Below, piece after piece: positions 1 to 12,400 of a DNA stretch of 64,000 nt. The first letter of the stretch is position 1, and each line of letters opens with the position of its first letter. The DNA lies in NCBI RefSeq assembly GCF_921293095.1, contig NC_060246.1:92067030-92131029 (forward strand). The letters are read 5' to 3'. The stretch comes from Ischnura elegans (lineage: Eukaryota; Arthropoda; Insecta; Odonata; Coenagrionidae). The notes under the pieces were generated by a model that saw only the letters and a list, made by a program, of their open reading frames with translations, was not told the DNA's origin and ran no database searches. The translations under genes and the position numbers were made by a program.

Positions 1-112
1 GGTCCATGGTTCGATTACCGGTCGAGAAGAAATTTTTCTCGCGGCAATGTATGTGGAAATCTGTTGTGTTTAACCCGTTGATCTGATGTGGTAATTTCTA
101 CTTTTACGGAAT
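1..112 (+). repeat. Fragment of a tRNA-derived SINE
   Basis: GGTTCGATTACC near the left edge resembles a Pol III B box, and the text runs into a second SINE-like unit. The head lies outside the window, so the call rests on the B box alone. Confidence 0.35.
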
Positions 113-300
113 ATTACCGGCCTCGGTGCAGCGGGGTAAGGTCCCCGACTGCCGACCTTGAGGTCGCGGGTTCGAATCCCGCCTTGATGGATTTACCACC
201 ATCCAGGGCATGTATGTATGTGATTGTCAAACTAGTAAATTGTAAGAAAGAGCTATCTAGTCCCAAATTCGCCTGTAAAAAAATACGACATTATTATTAT
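113..300 (+). repeat. tRNA-derived SINE
   Basis: An A-box-like GGTGCAGCGGGG (125-136) and a perfect B box GGTTCGAATCC (169-179), embedded in a GCGGG/CCCGC T-arm stem, show tRNA ancestry. The head GCGGGGTAA-GTCC...CGCGGGTTCGA is shared with the element at 33170, so this is an interspersed family rather than a functional tRNA. The 3' end is not well defined. Confidence 0.6.
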
Positions 301-338
301 CATCAATTTTACATTGTTTATTTTTCTCTTTTCTCTAG

Positions 339-495
339 GTTTGAAATGCTGAAGACGGCCGATGGCACGATCAGTGGCTCGCTTAAAGTGATCGAGAGTC
401 TGAAGGGGAAGAAGGCGCTTGGGGGCGGCAAGAAGGGAGGCTCAAGCGGCAAGGAAGGCGGCAAGGACGTCGCCGACTGGACGTGGAAGGAACAG
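339..495 (+). CDS. Myo15: Myosin tail exon (linker and start of MyTH4)
   Basis: The acceptor is a pyrimidine tract plus TAG ending at 338; the donor is CAG|GTGAGC at 495/496. The first base completes a codon from an upstream exon outside the window. It encodes 52 residues: a low-complexity Gly/Lys/Ser stretch, then DWTWKEQ, where the MyTH4 fold begins. The exon is GC-rich compared with the surrounding introns. A MITE sits 7 bases past its end. Confidence 0.8.
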
Positions 496-3400
496 GTGAG
501 CGCTGGGGTGGATTCAGCATCATCAAATTTGGGGGTAGGGTCATGACCTGGGTCCGGGGAGTATGGAGTAACCCCCGGGAGAGGGAAGTTCTACCGTGTA
601 AAATTTTTGTATGGAGTGAGTCCTCTACGATAAATACAACTGTCTTCTCTCTCGTTTTGGACTTTTAGGCATGAATTTGCATATGCACTCACTTTGCTCA
701 TTTTCAAGGATACAAAAACTATTAAAAACAAACTTTTTAACTTAAAAAATAAACTAAAATTAACTTTAAAAAATTGGTAAAATTTTGGGGACTCGTGACC
801 CCTGTCACTCCCCCTAAATCCGCCACTGGGTGCGCGCATTCATACTTCCCATGCACAGTTCATGAACCCTCAAAGAATTCTTAATCCTGGGGCCCTCCAA
901 ACTCTCGACGATAGTAATTTCCGAGACCAAGAATTGCCAACCTTAGACGATATGCTGAGAGATTAAATTAAATGGGGAGTAAACTCTTCACACGCGAGCC
1001 TATTCAACGCACAAGATGTGGTTAAAACTTGAAACTTAGGGTTTGATTCCACAGACTTTTTAGGAAAGGGATCTTGGTATCGACCCCTTAGCACTATTAT
1101 CTTGTTCGAAGAAATGAAGGGTGGATGTATATGAAAAATAAGTCTGATGTTGTGTGATAAAGTTAAGAATGAAACTATGTTTTTTTCCTCGTGAATTCAC
1201 CAAAGATTTTCACGTTGTAGCACCATGGTGATAGTTTCTTATTTGGAATAAAGTATATATCGATTACTTTTTATCGTTGAGACGTTGGATATTTTTAAAT
1301 CATTAATTGTAATGTAATTGCCGGCAATATCCTTTTAAATTAAGATCTTTTCAGTTAATTTTTAATTATGGATTTTTGGCTGTCCTACCGTTATTCGCTC
1401 CGTTTAGTATCCTTTCAATCACTATTGATCGATTGAAGATCGAGTTTTTCGATATTAAATAAAACTAAGCCCAACTAAATCCTTTCTTTTGATCTTTTTT
1501 TTTATTTTCGGCGCAAGATGAATTAATTCCAATGACCTCAATCAACCTTGTCTGTATAAGCGATGCAGAATCGAACTTTTCGAGATATGGGTTCGAATTT
1601 GTGTCGTATCTGAAGGTTTGGCTTCACCCCGTGGCCCGGGTTCAAACCCTGACCACAGATTTTATATTGTCCATCAGAAACGTATGCCAATTGCAATTAA
1701 GTAAGAGTAGCCTGGCCACCTGGGGCAGAGATTTTTCAGTCTTCGGGATCCATACTTACATGGGAAGTCCCTCAAGTGTCACCACCAGATCTCTTTAAAA
1801 ACTTTCTAGGTGATAGGAAATTGATAACCATGAGGTGTAGTTTTTTTCAGCCACCAACGATCAATACTTGACGAGATATTTGCGATGGAAAGTGTTAGAA
1901 AACGCCTAAATATATGCATCCCGCAGTGCAACAGTACAGCGTTAGTTCTCTTAATTATAGTTACGTAGTATAAAGGGCTAAGTTACTGGGCTAAAGTTTG
2001 AAAGTGACACTTGAGGACAGTTTCCTTGTTACGATGCTTTGTGGAGGGCACTTCGGGTACCTCACTCCATCCGTCAGATGTGACGTTTAGCCGTCTTTCC
2101 CTTTGAAGTCTTTCGTTTTTTTTTTCGAAAACTTTAGGAATAATTCCAATCCCCTGCCTTTAGTTCTGTTTGTGTCACAGGATTTTATATAGACTATAGA
2201 GGAGCCTACCACGTCATTGGATGAGACGTTAAATCTCTGGCCTCTACTTCGCCTCACTTTATGATGAAACTGGTTCAGACGCCGAATTTCCCATGCTTAC
2301 TAATCCTTACGCTATCCGCCTACCCGCTCTTGCTTAGTGAAGATAAATGGTTCGCCCACCATTGCCCTCTTAGATATTCCATCAGAAACGTAATGCCGCT
2401 TTGCCAATTGCAATTGTGTAAGAGTAGCCAAATGTTCTCCCCACTTTGTGTTGCATGTACTCCCTTGTGAACACGTTTCAATGTTCGTTCACAGTAGGTC
2501 GGCTTTTTTCCTTTGGTCACTCAAGGTCCCTCCAAAGATCTCGACTGATTCATTCACACGTGGAAATTAAATCCTTGGGTCGTTAATTAGAATTCTGTCT
2601 CTCAGCGCCCAACCACTCGTTACGAGACGAAGGAAGGTCAAGAAAAAAGGTTCCGTCTGCTCGATGACTTTTACTCGGTCACCATATCCTCCTCTTCGAG
2701 TCATTTGTTCCGGTCCAGGGAATACGGGTCGGAGTTTCATCAGTCCCTAATTGAGATCATCGCCACGACGGAACGGGCAAAGAAGAGTGCATTAGGGACG
2801 CCCATCCATGATTCTGCGTTTATGTTATCAGCTTTTGCCCTACGGTCCTACCCACACGCTCATTTCGATTTTGATTCCCTGTCCGTCACTTTCTGCCTGC
2901 TTTGCATTCCTTCCGGCGTATGTCAGAGTGTTTGATTGCATAAAAGTAGCACCGAAATATACGGATATGAAACGAAAATCGAAGGAGAGAGTAGTCAAAA
3001 GTGACGAAAATGTATGTCTGTCCAAATGACTTGATGCATATTCGTTTGAGTATCGGTGGACTAGTTTCTGGCATCCTTTTGAATTACCATTCCCAATTTT
3101 TTGTGCATTCATCCAGTTAAAGGAAGGAGTTGATTTTGCGATGGAATACAATCCAAATCCCCTTTTGTGGCAATTGTCTTCCCTTAGATCATCATCATTA
3201 AATTTCCCTGTTGATATTAATGATTTGAATGGCAGCTCGCTGCGTGAAATGGCCCCCCTCATTCCATCCTCCGGCGCTATGAGTCCTTCAGATCTCCCGT
3301 CAATCCTGCTGCGCTTCACGTCGAGAAGGTCTCGCGATCAGCGATGCATGTCTCGCGGAGCATGTGCAGACGTACTCTTGGAGTTCGGTGCAGTGATCCC

Positions 3401-6400
3401 ACCTCACGCCTCTCTCTCTCCCGATCCCGTTGGAATGGACGAATCCGACTGGTTGAAAAACTGAGAGATGGAGATAGAGTCCCCCTCCTCTCTGTTGGAA
3501 GGGGCACGGTTTTTTTTTCTCATTAGTGTCTTTCAGCGTCGGAGTTTTCAGCGCGAGTCAGCTGGCAGAGCTATTTCATTCTTCTTCCTCCAAACAATGG
3601 GTGTCATACATCGCCTTAAATTTTTCATTTGACCGTAAAAGGTTGAATGGATCATAATTCTAGAATAGCTATTTATAGTTAATATGATTAGTCTGTAGAC
3701 AAACAAAAACATATTCGATCCAATTTTATTAGGTTCATTAAGGGCTTATGTAACCATCATCTAAAGCAGGGATGTATTAACTTTTCAACTCAAGGGCCGC
3801 ATTAGAAGCGTTCAGGGGCTAAATACCCATTCGAGGTCCAAATAAATAATAAGCAAAACGGTGATCTCATATTATTTATTTATTTCTGGGTGTGTTTTTA
3901 ATGAGTAATTACAATCACTTTTTATTTGATAGTGTAACTTTCGTATTTTACCGCTTCTGTATGTGAATTCCTGCCACTTAGAGAATTTTATTCAGTAAAA
4001 ACGTAACGTCCAAATAGGCTGGTCTTGGGACGATACAAATAAATGCCCGTTTTAGAGAATAGAGCATTAAAAATGGCATTTTGAGGCAAGCCCTCATTAA
4101 TAGCGATATTTGTACTTGAAATTTTTCAATTTATTTTCTGATAATATTTCTGAACGAAACGATGTAAAGAGAGCCGTTTAATTGGAATGTTAATTGACTT
4201 TCAACTCTAGGGAATCATGAAACAGAAAAATTTGTCGTCCCAATAAGTACCGAAAGTTATTTTACTTATTACTGGTTAAATGAAGTAATTTTTAAGAAAT
4301 TAAACCCAACTTAACACCTTGAATTTAGAAATAGGTATGTAAACTTTTATTAAGTTGTTGATTTTTTTAAGATTCAAACCTTCTCAATAAATTTCAATAT
4401 CTGTGCTCTTACATGACCATGACCATACCATGAACACTACTATGTTAATCATTGAAGGTCTTAAGTTTTTCGTGTGTGCCGTGTTGATATTATGCCGTGA
4501 TTTTATTTTCATAGCAGAGTGAAAAGATCAAGGCCGGCCAACCTAACAATAATTACTAAGCTTATTTTAATATTTTCCGTGATATTTTGGTTTACCTTAA
4601 AATCCAATTTATTGGCATGGTAATGAAACATTTTGTTACTTCCGTAACATTTTTGGAGGTATGGTATGATGGATGCCAGGTTGAAAATAGAATTCAGTTA
4701 TGTCAGTGAACTAATGTCACATTTCAGTGACTTCGTGAATGTTAGAGACCATCTAAATTAACGCTGAGTTAAGGAACCGGTTGCTCCTTTTATTCTTTTT
4801 GTTAACGATAATCCCACATAAGCTTATTTCTTTCTCGTTTAACCCAGCGTCATTTGCGAAATATTACCCTGCAGCAATAACTCTTTTATATGTTTTTGAT
4901 TAAGCTTTGGATAACCTGCCTTTACAGCTCTCTCCATCATTTCGAGTCGCTTTAGCCGGTTCAATAACATTTCTTCGCCACTCAAGCACATTTTACTAAA
5001 AAAAAGTAGGCCCATTCTCCAATTCCGCCGCAGGTATGGGCGTTGCGAGATTCATATTTCATGCAGTCATTTTTTCATCATTACCTCTTTTACTGCCATA
5101 ACAAAAATAGAAAGTCTTAATCTTAGCGTCGAGTCCCCAGTTTTAACAGAGAATTCCACTGACTTGAGCCGGCGTTGAAATCTCTCTTGGAGTTCTGGAA
5201 CAATGCTATTTCTACTTCTAAAGATGGGATAAGCCCCCCTTTTCATAAATACCAAAGGCGTCACTGAGTAAAGATTGTCTTTGTAGAAATTTGAAGAAGT
5301 TGCGTCCCCATTTATCTCTCAGGAGGAATTTTTGTCGAAAATTGTTATTTGCTCCAAAAGCATTGCGAGAAATCGAATCCCGCCATAACTTTAATGATTC
5401 CCGCCGTTGTTTTTTGATGCTTTCTTCGTATTGACGTCACTTCTAATTCTGAACACGAGAAAACTCGCGTTCGTCCGTGTAATTCCTGTAAATCCTTCAT
5501 TTTTTTATTTTCTCGTTTTGCTCGCATTATTTCATAAATTACCATCACTTTGACTCCAGAAAGTAGTTTCGTGGTAGAGTAAAAAATAGTTCCTTCGAGT
5601 TAAGCCTTAGTTATCTCCGCTGTCTTGTGCTCTCGAACATTTCCGACCTTGAGTATTCCGACTTCGCCCTCCGCTGCTCCATAAATCTAGCCGCTAAAGC
5701 CATGACATCGTAAGTAGATCAATCGTGTAACAGTCCTCCATTTATTCTTTGAGATAGTAATTCGTGGTGCGATGGAGGCGTTGAAGTCTTCCTCATGTAC
5801 CTTTAGGCCTATTGTGTCAACTGCCCTCACCATGGTTTTACTGCCAGAGCTGTTGCAAAATTTATTTCTTCTTGCCTGCCTTTGGAAAATTGCGCCATTG
5901 TGAAGGAATGCAATTTGGTGGAAATTGCGATCAATATGTGAACTCGTCCTTAAGAGTGTGTTTGAATTGGTCTGCGATGTTGGTTATGCCCGGTGCTGCT
6001 ACGGGGTTGTTTAGTTACGAAATTGCTTTTCAAATTTGATTTTTCCTATAACTTATTTCAGCCTATGTGGAACTTACTATTTACGTATTTAATTTTCTCC
6101 TATATGTTTCAATAGGAAAGCATTGATGATCAGGCACCACCTATACTCGTATCTCTCTCGGCTCTTTATAGTATTTTTTGCGGTCACACAACTCTTATCA
6201 TTTTGATAATAACACTACTATCTCATACTGTAGTCCGCGAATAAGTTTTTTCTTAACTGTGGATTTTTTATTAAATCATTAATTACACTTCTGCCTCAGT
6301 CCTCTTATATCTTTTTTCGAAAATTTGATCATGCATTAGTCCGTTGTGGTCAAATAAAAAGTACACCATTTATCTCCTTGCCATCTTATTTTCTATTTCT

Positions 6401-9400
6401 TTTATTTAATGGAAGGCCTTGAGGAGAATAGCTTCAGATCACGTGGTGATTGGACGTTTCATTTCAAACGTGAGCAATTGCAGTCCTCTTATTTAATCGA
6501 GAGTGTTTTAGGGTGATGCCAAGAGAAGCTGCACCCTAATTCGCGTGATAGAGATGCACCTTCTCATTTTGTATTTTAAAACGTATCTCGATATGCGTTG
6601 TTTTATTCTCCCAATAGCAGAGTCAACGTCGCTCTTTTTAGCTCGCGGGACCAAATCGGAGCGCAATTTGCGAGTCCTTGGGGCATACCACGGGAAGTGA
6701 ACCGGTTGTAAACCAACGGATTGATCACTCCGCGGATGTATCGGCAATCCCGAATAGATTATTACCGTTCTGCTTTCGCGGGAACCTCCCCGTTCGTCCG
6801 CCCTTCGTCCGAAACTGACGTAGGATCCATCCCGGAGGGGAAATGCGCGTGTGAATCGCTTTTTTCCCGCGGAGAAGAAAGTGTATCTCCGGCCCTCTTC
6901 CCCGGAGGCCGGCCTAATCCAAACTGGTGGCGAGGTGCTCATTAGAAGCGATCCGTCTTCGGAACCCGTTCGGATACTTCCTTCCGGCCGGAAGAAATAA
7001 TATAAGGGACGCCCGAAAACTTTCTTTTGCGAACTTGAGGCGTTCATCCACTCTCCTTCAGTGCCGTTTTAATGCCTTGATTTTCGTGTTTCTCTCTAAA
7101 GGCTTTTACGAGTCTCTTCTCCGTCCTCCATCTCGCTTGGCAAACATGACGATAGATGTTCCCCGTCATCTGTCGTGCGTAAGAATGCCAGACAACTTTC
7201 ACCTGTTTTCACTCTCTACGCTCATGTCTCGGATACGCTGGGGCTGGGTGGTTCATCGGCATTTTTTCTTACGAGGAGAAAGATCTAAGTGAGCGATGAT
7301 ATTTCAGTGAACTTTTTTCCCTCGAGAGTTCATGTACCTACTCTTTTTTCCAGGAGTTTTAGTTATTTTGCGTCAAATTAAGAAAAGTTTCCAATCCCCC
7401 TGTTGCTGTTAGGTATTTTTATTGACTTTTTCGTAGTTTTTTCTTAGTTTTATTTTTTTTCAAAATTAGTGCCATCTTTTACCTCATAAATTTTCCAGAT
7501 CACTAGGTAGCCAATAGATTGTTTTTAATTCCAGATTGTTATCATTTCATATTTTTCACTCCACCTCTTTTACTTTTTTTACATTTTCATAATTTGACAA
7601 CAATTTATCTTTTCTGGACTTATTTTATTACAAATATCCCCGAGTATGATGTTTCTTCATAATTATATATACATTTTTTTTGTGTCTCATTTGACAGATT
7701 TGCAGTCAGATTAATTTGGGGTCTATATAGGGCTCTCTTGAAGTTGGAGCCCCTCCCTCCGTTGAGATGTCCCTGATTAGGGCCTTCATCCATTCATATT
7801 CATTCCATCCCATACATAACTATCATTTACAACCTAATGGACCTACGTTATTCCTTTTACTTTAAATAAAAATGTTTCTTTGAATGCTTCTATCCAGTTA
7901 GGTAGCTATGCTAGATAGAATTTATTGGTTATTTGTATTCATTTGTGATTTTTTCTTGTATTCACAGGTGGATTTGGTGAAATTCACAGCAACTCCCATT
8001 GAAGAATCTCTTCTGCGCTTGGAATCTCCTGAACTTAGTGCTCTGGCAGTTGAATGTTTTGTTTCTGTCATGCGCTACATGGGAGACCTTCCAATGCCTA
8101 CACCAGATACTACTGAAGTCAAATGTGTCTATACTATTCTAATGGTAAGTTTTAACCAAAACACTATTGATTAAGGATTTTTAAATGGGTTGCTCTGGTA
8201 CAGGCGTGCCGCTAGGAATTAAGGATAGGGGGGTTTTAGGAATAACTAATACTGGGGGATGTGTTATATGGGAGGTGCAGGTGCCCTCTACCAGAAAATT
8301 TTTAAGATAAATGGTTCAAAATGGCAAGTTTTACAGCTTTCTGAGGGATTTATCATTATTAATCCTTGCACTATTTAATAAGTAACATTTATCCAATTAA
8401 GTAAAATGGATTAAATTTTTAAATTTCTCTCAGCTCTGGGGGGGTTTATCACCCAAAACTCCCCCTTGCTGTGCCACTGCTATAGAAGCTACTTACTTAA
8501 GTAAATTGACACATTCATATTGATTACATCTTCTTTAGCACTCTCTTGTTCAATTATTACATTTTTTTCTTATTCCAGCATTGCCATAAGCATGAAGCCC
8601 TTAGAGACGAAGTCTACTGTCAGCTGATGAAGCAAACTACCAACAATAAATCAAGGCAGGCTGACTCATGTCAGAGAGGTTGGAGACTCTTCAGCATTGT
8701 CGCTGCATATTTCATCTGTTCCAGTACTTTGAAACCCTATCTCTTCAAGTATCTTGAAACAGCAGCTTATGACAAGAGAAGAGCCTACCATGGTAATTAT
8801 CTTTTATGATTAAAGACAAGATTATTGCAGATATTTTGTTCCTGTGAATTAAGTGGAAAGTCTTTAGTGTCATTAATTCCCTTAAATTTCTTATTCTTTG
8901 TATCCCTTTTAATGAAATGTAATTTCAATAACCTATACCTATCGTTAAACCTTTCTGAGGACGCAGTTGAATTCAAAAGGGGTGTTGAAAGTAAGGATTA
9001 TTAAGACTGTCATGCCACTGAATTAGAATTAATAACATGGATTAACATTTTAACCGCACATAATTTTTTTAAGCAGAGGCTGTGCAGTTCTCCCATTGAA
9101 GTTGTTTCTCTGACATTATTTGATTAAAATTGCTTGGATCTAAGTCCAACCTTTTGATCTTTTAGCAGAAGTTTAGTTTTCACCCTTGAAATCATAGACC
9201 CTAATTGAAGCCCATAATAGGCCATACCCATTCCAGTGAATAAGCTATTGAGGAAATAATTTTCTCTCAGTTGTCTTCACTTCTAATACCCCCAAACTGA
9301 TTGAAGGCAGCTTGAAGACAAATGGTCTTTCAGTTTTTCTGGTTTTAGAGTGATTTAAGGAAATTGGGTATGTGACCACCCCAATGACAACTTGTTACGT

Positions 9401-12400
9401 CTGGGTGATTCAATACAAAATGCAGTCTTACACTTCTCTCAGAATTCCAGTGGCTACTTGATATAAGTTATTATACAATTTCTAAATGGATTAACTAAAG
9501 AATTTTAGACTGCTCTACCATGCTTTATGACATTGGCATTGATCCTACCCATGTGAGATTTTCACTTGTGATGATATGGATTCATGTTTGCCGGGATTAT
9601 CATCATTTTATATTGATTGATCATACGACAACATATTTATTTTTCTAAATTTCATTTTATCTTCTTTTTGTTCATAGGAACTGCCACTGTGTGCCTCCAG
9701 AATTTGAGGAAGACATTTAAGTATGGTGGAAGGAAGAATGTGCCAAGTGTTGAGGAAATCACTGCAATCAGTGCTGGCCGAAACTCCAAGAGACAAATAT
9801 ACCGCCTTCCTGGAGGAACGGAGAGAGTCATAAACACCAAGTCAACTACTGTTGTGCAGGTTGGTGAATGCTTGCATCGGCTATTATACTTTTAAAAATT
9901 GTGTTTACAAATTGTTCATGCATGTATATTGCTAAAATTTAGAGATGTAAGTGAGATTCTTCATTTCTTTTGCTCATTAATGAGACATGTATCCAATACA
10001 GTCATGCTTACCGTTGCCAATTGATCTTATGCAACAGATTTTCTTTAAATTCATTATATTTTGTTGTACATATGATTGGCATAAAGTTTATCTTAAGGGT
10101 TAAGGTTGGTTTGAATTAACTATGCTTATCTTGTAAAGCCTAATAATGTGAAAGCAACTTCTCAAAGTGTGCTGAGAAAACAAATTCAAAAACCTTGCTG
10201 AATATTCCAATGTCATTTTTCTATCATATTATTTGCCTTTGAGTTAACGTTTCGATGGCATTATGGAGAAAACTAAATTTCAAATTATAATGGTATGGTC
10301 CATTATATGACCGATTAATGGAAAACAAATTATCGAATTTGTTATTGAACAAATATTTATCAATGGAATTCTTTTCCAGGATATAATCGAGGAAATATGC
10401 TCTGTAATTAATGTCCGAGATACAAATGAGATGGAGGAATTCTCGCTGTATTGTATTGTGGAGGGCGATACCTTCACAATGCCTCTGGCAAGGGAGGAGT
10501 ATGTCCTTGATGTTACGACTGAGCTGCAGAAGAACCAGCAAGTGTTTTTCCTCATCTTCTGCCGCTCTGTGTGGCACCATCCACTTCGACTTGACTCTGG
10601 CCTTTATGTCGAAGTGGTCTTCAATCAAATAGCTCCTGATTACTTGGAAGGTTTACTTCTCGTAATGCCTGGAGAACAACTTGAACAGGATGCTGTGGTA
10701 AGCCTCATTTTTATATTTCCATTCTGCTATATCATTTTGTAGCTTTCTTAACAAGCTCTGTATTCCCAGGACAAAATGTGTAACCATCCTTGATGGAATT
10801 ATCAGGAATTTTTCTGCATGTTCTTTTTATTTCTTATGTTTTGTCAAATTATCTCAAGAAAATGACTTATTTTTGAGGAGCTTATGTATCATATCCATGA
10901 ATTGATGGGGAGCCAATCCAATAATGCTCTGTAGTCATACCATAAATGCCACTCTCCTCTTTGCAGATCTTTTAGTCTCGTCACCTCGGTTGTTTCTCTT
11001 CTGAAGGGTTAAATGTGCTTTTGTGGGTTTAGCGTTAAATTAAATGGCCACAATTCTTTGTTAGGACTTTCATGAGTGGTCGTCATGGTGATAAAAACTT
11101 TTTGGACTGTTTAGCCTCGTAGGTGGTATTTGGAGGAGGTGGCCAACAGGTGAGGTCATTTGCGCCATGAGGAAAGGGTAGGAAAGGAAGGGTGGAGAGA
11201 AACCCGGCATGGGCATTAACCTTCTCTCAACAAAAGGTGCCAAGGGGACCACGGCTTAACGTCCCATATGACGGACAGAGTGTTGTGCTTGAAATGTCCT
11301 CCACATAATATTCAAGCCGGGATCAGTCTCAGGGATTTGAACCCGAGTCCTTAGGGTGGGAAGCCAACACTCTAGCCACCACACTAACCAGATCTCCTTC
11401 AGCCTCGTCATTGTTTGGTTGACCCCAACATTTTTTGACCAATGCTGGTTGCTTTTTCAAAGGATTGTATTCCCTTGAGAGAACGATCAACATCTATAGA
11501 TTTTATAGATAGCTATTTGAAGATTTCCTTGGGACGGTGACCAGCATTGGTTGGGAAACCTCGGGGCTACCCAAACACTGACATGGCTAAATAGCCCAAA
11601 ATATATTTGTAACTATATGTCCACCTTTAGGAATTTAGTTCTTAATATATGCAACATATCTAACTTACCCTTTGGAATTGTTAACGATTGTCTCTTTTAA
11701 ATGCTGGTAAATGTTTTTCAATCCAGGTATTTCGCTATGTGTTCATAGTGGATTTTACATTTAGAGTGGCCATTTCCTTACCTAATGCCATTTACTATTT
11801 CACATAAGTTGATTATGGTTCTCATGATTTCCATATCCTATTAAACCAGTGTAATGATATTGATTGATGACTCCTAATTTTGTATAATTGCAGTATGACA
11901 TTGCCAAGATTGCTGCTCTTCTTCATCGTGCAGCAGACATGGAGCATATGCCAACCATGAAAGAAACCAAGTTCTTGCTGCCAAAACCAGCTCTGGCTGT
12001 CAGAGATATCAAGCCACCGCAATGGGTGAACATGGTTCAAGGCAACTGGAGGGAAGTAGAGGCACTGACACCAATGCAAGCCAAGGCTCACACTTTAGGT
12101 AAAGTCGTGGCATTTTATGAGGATGAATTCAAAAACCTAACATAACTTTATTATTGAATTGAGCATATCAAATTTATGTCCTGTGGAATTATTTATCAAA
12201 ACTCTATATGTTATCTTTTAAATTTTTTCAGACATACTGCAAAAGTGGCCATTGTTTGGATCCAGCTTCTTTGCCGTAAAGAGGATATCTGACCCGAAGG
12301 AACGAGCTGATCATATTTTGGCTTTGAACAGGAATGGCGTTCACTTTATTGACCTAGTTACCCATGTAAGTTTAGTTCCTCTGTACTCCTGTTAGTGTAT

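Noticed and set aside
119..185. Functional tRNA gene
   Set aside because: A and B boxes are present, but no full cloverleaf with acceptor stem can be drawn, and the same head recurs at 33.2 kb as an interspersed repeat.
88..338. 5' part of the open frame that runs into the first myosin exon
   Set aside because: It is intron and SINE sequence in frame by chance; the acceptor at 337-338 marks where myosin-like coding begins.
2840..3464. Overlapping open frames on both strands (159 and 107 codons)
   Set aside because: No motif, no splice context and biased composition; they shadow each other. A decayed retroelement is possible but not supported.
6508..7047. 179-codon minus-strand frame
   Set aside because: Longest isolated frame in the intron, but its residue make-up looks like translated GC-rich non-coding DNA and no family is recognisable. 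Kept only as a finding about composition.
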